The notes: generated by a model from the sequence alone, not told the origin. 64,000 bases of DNA from Canna indica (GCA_034359265.1 CP136895.1:43046001-43110000), one strand, 5' to 3'. Numbered from the stretch's first letter, positions 43,336-55,237 are shown. A program made the numbers and translations.

Positions 43336-44334
43336 TGTTGTTGCCTTCGAGCATGGTAGGCTTCGGCCTGATGTACTCCACTCTTGGAGGGTTGGATGCC
43401 TTGAGGCATGTGTGGCCAGTTGGCCTATTAGCTAGTCACACCTTTGTGACTTTACCTCCTATAGATATATTCTTGTTGTCTATGTGCTATTTTTTTATGG
43501 GGGTTGGTAGAACAGCTCACTGAGTTCTTTGAACTCACCCGTTGTCATTTGAATTCTATTTTGTAGAGCCTGACTAATGAGGTGGGTTGGAGCACTTGGC
43601 GCCGTTGGAGGGCAGAGGAGTTGTATGATCTCATAGCAGTCCTAATTTGGTAGTGGTCATGCACTTTTATTGGCTTCATTTGGAGTTGTAGCCCCTGAGG
43701 GCATTTATGTCATTTATTTCAGACTTTATTGTATTTGGACTTTTAAAATGATTGAACTTATTTTGTTGTTTCCACACTTTACGTTTCAGTTAAACTACTT
43801 GTAATAAACTCTGTTTTGGTTTGCTTTTCATTTGAAATGAAACGTGTTATTTCTTTCCGCGATTATTTATTTGTTGAGTTAGCATGTGCTGGTTTAGACT
43901 GCGGGGTATAGGCACGTATACCTTGGTTGGTCACGTGACCCTGAGTTGGGGTGTGACACCGCCCGAGCGATCGGAGAACTCGGTGCATTTCGGGCTCGGT
44001 TCGATCGACTACCCCTGCGACCGAACTTGAGAAATTAGCTTTTTTGCTAATTTCTTGTCGCGTTCTTCATTTCCGGATTTTGGGTTCTTTGCATCATAAA
44101 AGAGGATTACATATTCATTCTAGACACTCTAATCCTAAACTCTAACTACCCGACAAATCCGAGCACGTTGACGAGCGTCCTTGCCGATTTCTCCGATTTC
44201 TCCGAATTTTTCGGTCGGGGACGTCATGCGCTAACCGACTTGGAACCTTAAAGATTTCTCAATGACATATTAGTTCTTTGTTTGTTATCATCAAAACTGT
44301 GATTAAGACCAAGCTAGAAAACCTTAGGCCAACA

Positions 44335-44347
44335 ATCTCCCCCTTTT
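44335..44347 (-). promoter_or_regulatory. Polypurine tract of element B
   Basis: atctcccccttttt on the plus strand is the inverse of the aaaaagggggagat tract, adjacent to the 3' LTR. Confidence 0.88.
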
Positions 44348-46826
44348 TGATGATGACAAACATCCTTAAGAAAATATATCTATTAAAGTACAAAGGAAAT
44401 CAAACATGGGATTTCTCCCCCTATCAACATGCATATCTGTGAAAATAAACTTCTCCTATCTATATGCATAGTTTTCCTATATTTTCTTCCCCTTTACCTA
44501 TATTTTTCTCCCCCTTTTGACATCAATCAAAAAGGAAGAGAAAAGTCAATCAAAAGTTAAAGTTGGGACTTCAAAAGATTATTTTTCATGAAAATCAAAG
44601 TCAACCAACTCAAGGGATGAAAACAAGACATCGAATAAGAGACTAAGTCATACATGATAGCATTAGCTGATAAATACATTCCAAGTCTATAAATCATGTA
44701 GAAGCTTAAGTATAGATATTTTGATGTATCGATCAAGTAGACAAAAATTATTTTAGAAATGATTTTTCTCATCAAATGAGTAGAACAATACCATAAGTGA
44801 ATTTGAAATATCATACTTTGTGTCTCGATCAAAGATTTCGACGAAAATCCAAAGTATCGAAAAATGAGCACTTGCAAAGATCGATACTTTAAAGTTTCGA
44901 AATCCAATTTCAAAAATCCATATCAAATCATATTCTTACTAAAAAAATTTGAAATGTTTATGGGAGAAACTAGATTTTTCAGAGAACATGCAGTTTTAAG
45001 AATCATCAAAAAATCATTTTTTTGCATTTTTCTAAAAATAACTGAAATCTAGTGGCATTTTCGTAAATATTAGCTATTTTTCAAAAGCTCTCAGTTTTCA
45101 TTCAAACTTTCCGGATATCAAGATATAATCATTAAAAGCATGTTTATCAAGTTTGAAATGAAAATAATATCATTTGGTCAAAATTTTACCTTAGCATGAT
45201 TTCATTCAAAAATAAGCATTGTATCTTGAAATTGCTTAGTATCAAGTTTTAACCTTTACTCATGGTTTTTTTTTTTCAAATTTAAACACATGGACACCTA
45301 AAATGAGTAAATCTAAACATGTTTGTGAAGTTTGGACCTAAAATGAAGTCTCTAAGTCAATTTGTTGACTTAGGTCAACTCTACTTAACTTTAGGTCTCC
45401 TAAAGTGAACTTGTTATCAATTTATTCATTTTCACATGATTTTTCAATTTTAATCACATGGAAGCAAATCATGAGTGCACTCATAACATGTTTATCAAGT
45501 TTCAACTTAAAATGAAGTCTCTAAGATGGATTTCTACCTAGAGCACATTTCATTCAATCTAGATGACATGAAATTGCCTAAGTATCAAAATTTTATCTAC
45601 TTATGAGATTTCAATCAATTATCATGCAAGATCATTCATGAGCATAGAGAAATCATTTAATCAAGAAAATTGAGGTGTTATGAAAGAATTTTACCAAAAT
45701 GAAATTCATACCTCATTTCTTGAGAGATTCCAAAATTTCCACCTTCTCTTCATTTTCCTTTAGCCTTCCAAAATTTTCCACTTTCTCAACTTGCAAGTAG
45801 GCTTCATTAGTATCATAATGAAATTATATACCAACTAGCAAGCTAACTTACTAAATAGCAAAGGTTTAATGCAAAGTTTCATTTAAAAATCTTAACCTAT
45901 GCTAGATAGTAGAGATTCATTTTAAAGAAGTTACCATGATATCAAAATGAATCAAAGAGATATTAAGATATGAAATATTTGAAGAATAAGATCTCTAAAC
46001 ATGTTTAACTAGTTTGAACTTAAAAGAAGGTCTCTAATAATAAGTATTAACCTAGAGCAAGTTTCATTCAATGAAATTTGACTAAGTACTAAAGTTCTAC
46101 CTACTCATGAGAATTCAAGGATTTAACATGTGATTACCATCATGAGTAAAGAGACACCGATAAAGCATTAATATTGAGGTATTATACTAGGATTTTATGA
46201 AAATCGAAATCATACATCATACTTGAAAATTTAGCCAAACTAGTCTTTTTCATTCTAATTAGTCTTCCATTTAACCTTAGATTTAACTTGCATGAGGAAA
46301 TCATTGGTAACATAATGACATAATTATTTCAAGCAAGTTAATCATTCTAGATAGAGTAAGCATCAAAGATTTCATTCAAAATCCAACTTTGCTAAATAGT
46401 TTGAAATCTGTTTTAAATGAAATCAAGTCATATCAAAACGAATTTTAAGAGATCACAAGAGTAATAAATATGAAAACTTGATCTCCAACCTTTCCTATTG
46501 GTTGAAAATTGAAAGGCCAATATGAGCCTACGATTTAGAATCGCAAGGTCGTATGAGCCCGTTATAGGCTACATAGGTCTCCGAAGAGACCGAGATATCA
46601 AAAAATAAAATCATTTTATAAAACCATATTAAGAGCGGATAAAATCAACTCAAACAAACAAGTATCATATACTCCAACTTTAAGATGACAAGAAATATAA
46701 AGGAGGTGATACTAAACATACCTAGATGCTAATTTTCATACCTATGGCATCATGATGGCTTGAAGTTGCAACCAAAGATGGATTCTTCATTGAAGTCCAT
46801 GGTCAACTTCAATTCTTCAATTTCCT
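44348..46826 (-). other. Non-coding tail of element B
   Basis: About 2.5 kb with no usable open frame, related to 19478-22220 in inverse orientation, for example the gatcgcaaggtc(g/a)tatgagcc block near the gag end and the aacatgtttatcaagttt units. An inverted AAGTCAA/TTGACTT pair is at 45354-45371. The open frames at 44557-44913 and 44864-45052 are not shared with element D. Confidence 0.8.
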
Positions 46827-48220
46827 TTACCCTTGTGTGGTTGCTCCCCCTACAAAAGAGCATGAGACCTTTGGTACCCAAATGACTTTGGGTCCTTGAG
46901 GATTAGAGGGCTTAGCTACCCAAAGTGTCTTAACACCACTTGGGTTCATCTTAAATGCACAATCATATATATCATGCCCATAAACACCACAACAAAAACA
47001 ATGACCTTGAATTTCTTTCTTTTTGTCATTTTTGTGAACATGAGGTCTAAAGTTATAATGCTTGACATGAAGAGGAGGATGTGTATGAGCATTCTTAGAA
47101 GACACATCTTTCTTTCTGGGATTTCTAAAAGATGAAACATAAGATAAATTACTAGTTTTCCTACTCAAGAAAACAACCTCATTAATTTTTCAAGACATTA
47201 ATGGATTTGTTTAGGGCATTTGAGATTTCATCATACGATTCTCATTTTTCAAAGTCTCATTCTCAAATTTGAAATCATTTTTCAAATCATTATCTCTAGA
47301 TTTCATTATAGATTTCAAATCATCATTTTCAAGTTTCAAAGATTTAAACTCAAGTTCTAAATTATCTTGGCATGAATCAAATGACCTAGACTTCAACTTT
47401 TCATTTTCTAGTTTGAATTCATGCAAATGAGAATTAAGCCTTTTATTTTCTTTCTTCAACATTTTATTCTCCTTATCTTTCTTAACAAGCAAGATATATA
47501 TTTTCCTACACTCATGTAATAATTCATCATAAGGCATATCATGAGAACTAAATGAGTTAATACTATCATTATCATTATCATGACTAGATGAATAAGAGTG
47601 TACCTCATTATTTGCATCCATGAGGCTAACTTTGGAAGTGACTTCATAGTCAAGGCTAGGGGTTGCTTCAAGTGAGTGAGAGGTGGAGGTGGAAGCACTT
47701 GACCTCTTCCTTGCTTTGTTCTTCATGCTTGGGCAATTTTTCCTTACATGCCCCTTTTCTTTGCAAGCATGACAAATTACTTTTCTTTTTCGGCTCTTGG
47801 AGCTACTTCTTTGACTAGAAGAGCTATGGCATCAAAACCAAGATTAGGGGTAGGTAAATGACCATTGTCATCACTACCTTCATTAAATGTACCAATTTCT
47901 TCAGTTTTAGCATGATCGTATAAAACATTCAAACTAGCCCATAAATCAAAAGCCGTAGAGCAATGCATGACTTTTTCAAGAATACCATTTGGTAAGGTGC
48001 AAAGAATACAATTCATGACATCTCCATTATACTTAAATATTTTCTTATCTAATTCACTCCAAGCATGCGTGTCAACCTTAGGTTCAATGAATTCTAGTCT
48101 TAACATGTTAAGGACACCGAAACCCTTAGTCTTTAAATATGTGTACATCCTATATATCCAAAGACCACAGTTCGAGGCATCGAACCTAGGAGGTGAAGAC
48201 GCTACCGACTCTAGTGTCAT
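46827..48220 (-). pseudogene. Gag of element B (family B)
   Basis: Starts MTLESVASSPPRFDASNC at 48220. First stretch 48220-47777: gag domain (YTYLKTKGFGVLNMLRLE, HCSTAFDLWASLNVLYD). A frameshift lies in the first zinc-knuckle region near 47770. Second stretch 47726-47211: Ser-rich segment, then a charged coiled coil. A break near 47165-47210, then 47168-46827: basic segment with a second knuckle (CFCCGVYGHDIYDC) and the end WVPKVSCSFVGG...TTQG with TAA at 46827-46829. Only two or three breaks separate it from a full gag. The terminal stop is at the same place as in element D (19475). Confidence 0.9.
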
Positions 48221-48273
48221 TTTAAGATCGAGACAAATTGTAGAAGAGATGGTGAAATCTCAAACTACGACTC

Positions 48274-48285
48274 GCTCTGATACCA
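48274..48285 (-). promoter_or_regulatory. Primer-binding site of element B
   Basis: gctctgatacca is the inverse of TGGTATCAGAGC, two bases inside the 5' LTR end. It is a perfect initiator-tRNA site, so this element could still have been reverse transcribed in trans. Confidence 0.92.
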
Positions 48286-48287
48286 AA

Positions 48288-49525
48288 TGTTGGTGAAATG
48301 GCCACACTAGAGGGGGGGTGAATAGTGTGATACCTAATTTTGGTTTTAATTATTTCTTGATTAGTTAGGCTAAGCACGATATTAATAGCAAACAGAAGCA
48401 ATAAATATGAATCAATTAATACAAAACAATATATCAATACTAACACAATTATTTTTAGTAGTTCAACACCAATACCTACTCCACTACCTAAGCACCCCGC
48501 TTAGGTCCAAACTAAGTTTACTAGATTATATTGTTTCCCTTACAAAGAGGACTTTACAACCGAAAAGTCTCCACTCTCAGACCGAAGGCACGTACTTCCA
48601 CACCCGGAAGTATCCCGCCTTCCTACCGAGAGCACCCTCCCACCTCAACCTAAGGGAAAACTCAACTGATCCTAGTAAACTATGTTTACATCGGTGGAAT
48701 TAAGCCTCAAACACAAAGGCAACCACCCAATTTCAAGACCTAACAACCTAGGTCTTTACAAGCTCAAATACAATGAAATAAACAAGAAAATATACAAGTA
48801 ATGGAGCAAAAATACAACAACACAAATACTTAGCTCCAACACAATGAATCATAGCTCCTCTTGATGCCTTGATGATGGATCAAATCAAGCTTGAAGGCAA
48901 ACTCAAGAAAAAACAAGGTAGAAAGCTAGGGTTTCAACAAAGATGGCTCAATCAAAGCTTGTAGGTGTCAAAGGATGTCTCTTGAAGCATTGGAGGGTGA
49001 TAGGAAGGATTAGAAGGCCTTTAAATAGGCGGACCACCAAGTGGTGGTCGGGCACAACGGGTATAAACGACTATTTTTCAAGCCGTTATAATGCTGGTTG
49101 CTGGTTTGGTCGAACGTCGGTCGACCGACCAAGCGACCGCCCGAGCGACCGAAGCACTCTGTGCATTCCGGGCTTGGTTCGGTCGACCGCCCCTACGACT
49201 GAATCTGAGAAATCAGCTTTTTTGCTAATTTCTTATCGCGTTCTTCATTTTCAAATTTCGGGTTTGATTTTTGGGTTCTTTGCATCATAAAAGAGGATTA
49301 CATATTCATTCTTAACACTCTAATCCTAAACTCTAACTACCTGACGAATCCGAGTGCGTCGATGAGTGTCCTTGCCGATTTCTCTGATTTCTCCGATTTT
49401 TTTGATCGGGGACGTCGTGCGCTAACCGACTTGGAACCTGAAAGATTTCTCAATGAAATATTAGTTCCATGTGTGTTATCATCAAAACTGAGATTAAGAC
49501 CAATGTAGAAAACCTTATGCTAACA
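48288..49525 (-). mobile_element. 5' LTR of element B
   Basis: 1238 bp, TGTTGGTGAAATGG...TATGCTAACA on the plus strand. It contains the uninterrupted target sequence gaccaagcgaccgcccgagc at about 49128-49147 that was hit in the partner LTR, plus a CGACCGA-rich tract and a weaker hairpin near 49067-49088. Confidence 0.94.
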
Positions 49526-49552
49526 CCTTCTAGGTTGCGTATTTGTTTAACA

Positions 49553-50193
49553 ATGGCTTTTTGGGATGAGTGTGAATCATCATCAAGTGAAGAGGAGACC
49601 AAAAGTGAGAAGGCAAATCTTTGCCTTATGGCAAATGACAACGAGGTAAAATTTACTTTTGGTGAGATTTCATTTACGCAAGAAGAACTACAAATGAAAT
49701 TTGATCAAATGCATGATGAATTCAATGTCATTAGAAAGAAGTTTAAAGAACTTAAAAAGGACAACAAATCTTTAGAAGTAGAGAATGACAACTTGTTACT
49801 TTCATGCAATGATTTAAGGAAAGAAGTAGATATAGCCTTAAGGAAGAAAAGCATGCCTTTGAGATTGTTATAGAAAATTTAGAAAATGAAAATGAAAAAC
49901 TAGAAAAGTTCTTGAGTGATCAAGTAAAACACTTGAATGATAGCATGCTTAACTTGAAAAAAGGAATTATTCATGCTAAATGAAAACTTTGCAAATTGCC
50001 ATGCCTAAAGTTGCAAATGTTATAAAATCCACAAATGTCTATGTTCATGCACACTTCCATGCCCACACACATAGCATTAGGAGATTTAATGGAAGTTGCT
50101 TTTCATGTGGTATTTTTGGACATATGGCTAGAGATTGCGCACTAAATAGGAACCCCCATGCTAGATTTACTTGGGTTCCTAAGATTACTAACA
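49553..50193 (+). pseudogene. Gag of copia element C, second part
   Basis: Continues the gag interrupted at 35860. 49553-49873: FWDECESSSSEEETKSEKAN, then FTFGEISFTQEEL and a charged coiled coil (FKELKKDNKSLEVENDN). After a frameshift near 49855 the zinc knuckle CFSCGIFGHMARDC appears at about 50095-50135 with all four ligands present, followed by HARFTWVPKITN. A family B LTR fragment then cuts it at 50194. No protease or pol of element C was found after this point. Confidence 0.88.
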
Positions 50194-50655
50194 TGTTGGT
50201 GAAATGGCCGCACTAGAGGGGGGGGGGGGGGTGAATAGTGTGTTAACTAAACTTGTCGCCTAATTTCAATTTTAAACATTTTCTTGAACTACTTAGGCAA
50301 TTCACAATTTATCAACTAAATGCGGAAGCGATTAATGATAAAGCAATTAAAAAAAATATAATATCAATGCTAACTCAATGATTTATAGTGGTTCGGCCCC
50401 AATGCCTACTCCACTACCTAAGCACCGCGCTTAGGATTTCACACACAAATCCACTAAATTATGAGTAGCTTATAATTGAGAACTTTACACCGGAAAGACC
50501 CTACACTCACCTCGAAGGCACTTCCACACACGAAAGTATCCCGCCATACTACCGGGTGAGCTTTCCCACATCAATTCCTAAGACCTACTCTTAACTTAGT
50601 TTACACAAGTGGCTTTACACCTTCTACACCAAGGTAACCACTGACACACAAGACC
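50194..50655 (-). mobile_element. Family B LTR fragment
   Basis: Begins TGTTGGTGAAATGGCC and includes the long G run (14 G, 50218-50231) and the cctactccactacctaagca block. It stops near 50655, well short of full length. Its orientation is opposite to the gag fragment that follows. Confidence 0.85.
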
Positions 50656-50973
50656 AAGAAATTGAGAATGATGAGTTGTTAATTAAGATTTCAAAAATTA
50701 GAGATGAAAATGAGAACACGAAAAATAATGTGAATCTCAATGGTAAGGATTGTACAAATGATTTCAAATTTAAGCATGATATTTTGAGAAATAAAAATTG
50801 CTTATTGAAATCTCAAATACAAGCTTTACAAAAATCCATTAATGACTTAAAAGATGAGGTTATTTTCTTGAGTAGAAAACTAGTAATTTATCACATGCTT
50901 CATCTTTTAGAAATCCTAGGAAGATAAATTTTTCATCTAAGAATGCTAATGCTCATCATGTTTCTCATGCCAA
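50656..50973 (+). pseudogene. Family B gag coiled-coil fragment
   Basis: The open stretch 50676-50927 matches the coiled-coil part of family B gag (NDFKFKHDILRNKN, LKSQIQALQKSINDLKDEV, FLSRK) and then, frameshifted, the SSKNANAHH-like segment. Both ends are cut: left by an inverted LTR scrap and right by a chromovirus LTR. Confidence 0.82.
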
Positions 50974-53453
50974 TGTAAGACCCAAAAATTTCCTAATATA
51001 AAAATCTATTTTGGTGCAGCGCACCGGATCGGGGGTTAGTTGGGTTGAGCCGCAAAATCACCTCGAGTAGAAGATATAACTCGACTCATGAGAATATGAA
51101 GTTTAAATTAGCTCAATGGTTATTTTCTTTTATGCATAAGATGTTTATTAAAGTCGAGTTTGACTCTTGAGTGCGGATTGAATCGGAGCCCGAATCGGAC
51201 TCGGATCGAATCGAGTAGAGGTTAAGTCATATGAGGGTCATTTGAGTCATTTGTGGATGAGGGAATATAATCCCTCACCATGAGCCGTGCGGCTCATCTT
51301 GGAGCCATACACAGCCCGAGCAAGGGGGAAAAGGGAGAGAAGGGAGATCTTATCGGCGTCGAGTTCGCGTCGACTCTTGAGGAGATCAGAGCACGTCTTC
51401 ATCGAGGCTTCCTCGGGATCCAATCAAGGTGAGTGGTTAGCATAGTTTTTGAAGAGAGGTGGGTGGCCGGCCCAATAAGATTTGAAATCGGGTTTTCTCT
51501 CGCGAGTTCTTGCCGATCGATGCGTTTCTTCGAATTAGAACTTTAATCATTGTGTAGTCCTATGATCTTGTATTTTAAATGTGTTTATTTCGCATTCTTG
51601 AGGGCTGGCCGAGTAGAGGAAAAAGGGGAATGGTCATGCCGAAATTTTCCCCAATTTCCTCGCTCGTCTCAAAACTCGTAGATCGCTTTATGTTCGTATA
51701 TGTTAGATCTATGGATTTATCACTCGTGTCATTGTCGCAACCATGCTCGTTCATCGTTAAGGACTCGTCTGAATAGGGGGTCACCCTGCTTGAGTCGGCC
51801 GAGCAAGGGCAAGGGTGAGAAAAAGTGGACTGCTCGGATTTAACATGCTTGGTTTCAGGTTGTGTTGTTTTGATTCGCGATCGCATGCTTATATATAAGT
51901 TAAACTTGTATCATATGATTGATGTTCGTCTTAGAGTGTCGCAACTATAGATCTATATTTATCTTAGTTACGGTAATGTTCTTGCTAAAACTAAAGAGAC
52001 ATGATGATACTTAGGAAGAACTCTAGCCATGGCAAGTAAATTTATTGATTTATGTAATTGTAGGAATGATTGCTTAGTGACCATCCTTAGCTCATTCCTC
52101 TTTAATTTTTGAAATGATGAAACATGTTACCATGCTTAGTATTTCGTGTGTTGTGAATTTATGGTTATCTTACCATGCTTTATAAGTTGCTTCTTATTGA
52201 AATAAATTCTAAATGCAGTGTATAAATGATTATTGATGAATCTCGTAGGTATATATAGTAGTTGTTGTAAGTTATTCTTGTTTTTCTTTAAATTATATAA
52301 GCTATCCTAAAATATTCATGGGTGGAATTCCAAGGTCGGTACATAGAATTCCTCACCCAAGATAGCGTATAACGCTAGACAACATGTAGGACGTTGCAAG
52401 ATGCTTAGCATATATGGAAACTTAGCTAGGAGATGACACAACTTTCTAGGACTCCTAGTAAACATTTTTGGAAACCTAGAACTATTAGGCGAGCACAATT
52501 TTGGAAGGGCGGCATTAATTTGTTGACCCTGTAGCCCGAATTAGGGCTGGATACGAGCAAGGGCCCGAAGTGTATATAAGGAAACCCTAGGACATTTGGT
52601 TGTGTGATGTGCTTGAGATGGTCCGCCGAGAAGCCTGGAGGTCGGAAATGACCAATGCTTAGCTCGGCCAGTGTTTGGGACTTGAGATGCACCAACGGGC
52701 CCACTAGGTGTCAGACCCCAGTTGGGTGGGACTAGCTATCCCTACCCCAGACGGTGCCCGAAGACTAGCGGACCATCCTAGTCGATTGCCCGGGATTTCT
52801 TGATTACATCTTGCTATGATGTGGCCGGTTGGCCAGTGTGATTCTACCTTGTATGGTAGGGAATTTTATTACCATAAGTAGGCCCAAGCACCGGATGCAG
52901 GAGGCTAGATAGACTGAGATGGCAGATTTTCACATATTCAGGTTATATAGAATGGCCCATGGGGTTAGTAGTCACATTAAAAGTAGCTTACCTCCCTGAA
53001 TATACATTATGTTGCCTTAAATGTCATGCATGAGTAACTGAGGATTATGTGGAGGTTCGCTAGAACCGCTCACTGAGTCCCAAGTGGACTCACAGTTTGT
53101 TTCTTTGTTTTTCTTTTGCAGAGCATGAGTAGTGATTGTGACTTGTCGACATGGTGCAGCTGGTGTGCGGGAGGTGGTGCCATATCTCGTAGTGGCGTCC
53201 ATGAGTCATAGTCTAGTGTTTCTAGTAGTTGTTTTCTTTTCTGCACTGACAGTTGTATTTTGGAAAAAGTTTGTAAAAGTTTGATTCTTGAGACGTTCAG
53301 TTGTTCTGATGATTGGTTTTCTTCTTTGGTTTGAAAACATAAAATTGTGAACTTTGAAAACTTTTAATAAAGTTTGTGTTGAGATTTCTTTTGTTGACAT
53401 ATTTTGGTTTCTTTATGTCAGTGTAGACAGTAGGCTACAGGGTAGGATGTAGG

Positions 53454-54979
53454 TGTAAGCGAAATGGCGACACTAGGGGGGGGGGGTGAATAGTATATTT
53501 ACTAATTCTATTAGCCCAAATCTAATTTTAATCATTTCTTGATTAGTTTAGGCAATTTGCGATTGGATGCGGAAGCTATAAATGATTAAGCATATAAAAT
53601 AATCAATAATAACAATGCAAACGCAAGATTTATAGTGGTTCAGCCCCAATGCCTACTCCACTACCTAAGCACCCCGCATAGGATTTCCAAACTAGTTTTA
53701 CTAGATTAATTTTCGTTTCCCTTACACAGAGGACTTTTCATCGAAAAGTCTCTGCTCTCCAACCGAAGGCACTTCCACACCCGGAAGTATCCCGCCTTCC
53801 TACCAAGAGCACTTTCCCACCTCAACCTAAGGGACAACTAGACTAATCCTAGTAAACACTAAGTTTACACAAGTGGCTTTACTCCTTCTACACCGAGGAC
53901 ACCACTTCACACAACAAGACTTAACAACCTAGGTCTTACGAACACAACTTCAAATAAAATGTTCGAGTAACAGGTAAAATTACAATCAAAAGAGCTAAGA
54001 ATAAAACCAATAGTAAAAGCTCCTTTGCAAGCCTTTGGCACCTTCAACTCGTCAAGAGATAGAGCTTGATCAAAACCCGAGTTGAGCCCAGCTTGTGCGC
54101 TTGAAGAAGATGTCCGTGGAAGGAAACAGAGCACACTTCAATCAATCGTTGGAAGGCTTTAATCTCCTTTTAAAGTGCTCAAAAAAATTTGTAGGAGTCA
54201 AGGAAGAAGATTAAAAGAAGTATATGAGGGTGTATTTATACCCCGCTGAAGAAATGACAGCTCAACAGATAGTTTTCTATCCGTTACAGGCCGTCGGTCG
54301 ATTGGTCGGTCGACCGATCGATCGACTGGTCATTCGACCACTGTATTCTTCCTTGTGATTGGTCGACCGATGGGTCGACCACCCAGACGCAAATCCATCG
54401 ATCCCGGCTTTGATCGACCCATCGGTCGACCGACATGATCTCGCGTCTCGGCTATCCGCAGGTCAATCGACCGATTGATCGACCGACAGGCTTACTGCCT
54501 AATTTTGGCCTTGGTCGATCGACCGACCAGTTGACCGAAGTAGCCACTACCTATTTTAGGAAGTGTTCAGTCGACCGACTGGTCGACCGACATGGCTACT
54601 GCCTGATACCTTACCCTATTCGGTCGACCGAATTTAGGCTGAATTTTATTTTTTAGACTGGTTTTCTTCCGCGCTTTGTTTTCGGGTTCCATCTTTCAAC
54701 GACCATCAACTTGGAGAGCTTTCATGTGATCTTTCAGCCCGTCCAATACGTCTTTGGTGCACACATCACTCTTCGAGAAGTTTTCGCGATGAACCCGAGC
54801 GCGACGATCAATGTCCTTCCGATTTCTGATTTCTTTTGATATGTTCAATCGGGGACATTGAATGCTAATTGATATGAAACCTGAAAGATATTCACAATGA
54901 AATCATTAGTCCCATGTTTGTTATCATCAAAACCATCAAAATCGAGATTAAGACTAAGGTTGAAAACCTAAAGCCAACA
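53454..54979 (-). mobile_element. Solo family B LTR
   Basis: 1526 bp, TGTAAGCGAAATGG...AAAGCCAACA, flanked by the perfect duplication gtagg (53449-53453 and 54980-54984). It contains a long GGTCGACCGA-type tract (54290-54640), a TATAAATA on the minus strand (54233-54240) and the hairpin arms AACAGATAG/CTATCCGTT (54264-54285) between them. It is longer than other family B LTRs, partly through the expanded tract. Confidence 0.95.
54290..54640 (-). repeat. CGACCGA/TCGATCG palindrome-rich tract in LTR
   Basis: Many copies of overlapping near-palindromes such as GGTCGACCGA, GATCGACCG and TCGGTCGACCG fill about 350 bp, directly upstream of the LTR promoter in element orientation. Shorter tracts of the same kind occur in other family A and B LTRs. 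Confidence 0.88.
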
Positions 54980-55026
54980 GTAGGCCCTGGCCGGTCACAC
55001 TACCCTCAGTTGGGGTGTGACAAAGT

Positions 55027-55038
55027 TGGTATCAGAGC
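55027..55038 (+). promoter_or_regulatory. Primer-binding site of the second chromovirus
   Basis: TGGTATCAGAGC, a perfect initiator methionine tRNA site, four bases after the LTR end. Confidence 0.93.
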
Positions 55039-55237
55039 ACTAGGTTAGGTCTTGACTATGACTAAGTGTTGGGTACCGTATGAGACATATGCTAGCGTGT
55101 CAACATACGGTATAGTTATGCTACGAAATCGGGCGACCACGACTACACTCAGTGCACCATGTGGTTAGTAAATTTTAAAAGCTTATGTTAAAAATTTATT
55201 ATGTGATAGGAAACTTTTTCTTTTCTGTGATAGTGTA

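Larger units (their letters stand above)
41189..43958 (+). mobile_element. Solo 2.77-kb gypsy-type LTR
   Basis: TGTAATATCC...GGTGTGACA with target duplication ccgcc on both sides (41184-41188 and 43959-43963). The homologous LTR at 49130-49145 is the empty site with one ccgcc, so the insertion boundaries are exact. It contains a TATA box at 41558-41564 and the best hairpin array (43094-43335). It is the inverse of the copies at 1-2367, 3367-6063 and 62713-64000. Confidence 0.97.
40324..44334 (-). mobile_element. 3' LTR of element B, split by a solo LTR
   Basis: Family B LTR halves 40324-41188 and 43959-44334. Removing the insert and one ccgcc leaves about 1236 bp, close to the 1238-bp 5' LTR. 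Hairpin AACGGCTT/AAGCCGTT (41113-41134) and TATTTAAA on the minus strand (41067-41074) mark its promoter. Confidence 0.93.
40324..49525 (-). mobile_element. Gag-only copia-like element B (family B), full length
   Basis: Minus-strand element with 5' LTR 48288-49525, intact primer-binding site, gag, non-coding tail, polypurine tract and 3' LTR 40324-44334 (split by a solo LTR). The outer ends are flanked by ccttc at 40319-40323 and 49526-49530. The 3' LTR end reads TATTGG where the other reads TGTTGG. No pol genes are present; the layout matches element D. Confidence 0.93.
35861..49552 (+). mobile_element. Internally deleted family A copia element (LTR - partial pol - LTR), host of nested insertions
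   Basis: 5' LTR 35861-37114, internal remnant 37115-39099, 3' LTR 39100 to 49552 interrupted by element B. A perfect 5-bp target duplication atggc flanks it (35856-35860 and 49553-49557), inside the gag of element C. The internal part begins directly in pol without primer-binding site, gag, protease or integrase, so a large deletion starts exactly at the LTR end. Confidence 0.93.
50974..55022 (+). mobile_element. 5' LTR of the second chromovirus, split
   Basis: TGTAAGACCCAAAAATTTCC...TTGGGGTGTGACA; about 2.5 kb once the insertion 53454-54979 and one gtagg are removed. It contains a ggtgcagcgcaccgg palindrome near its start, shared with the other chromovirus LTRs. Confidence 0.9.
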
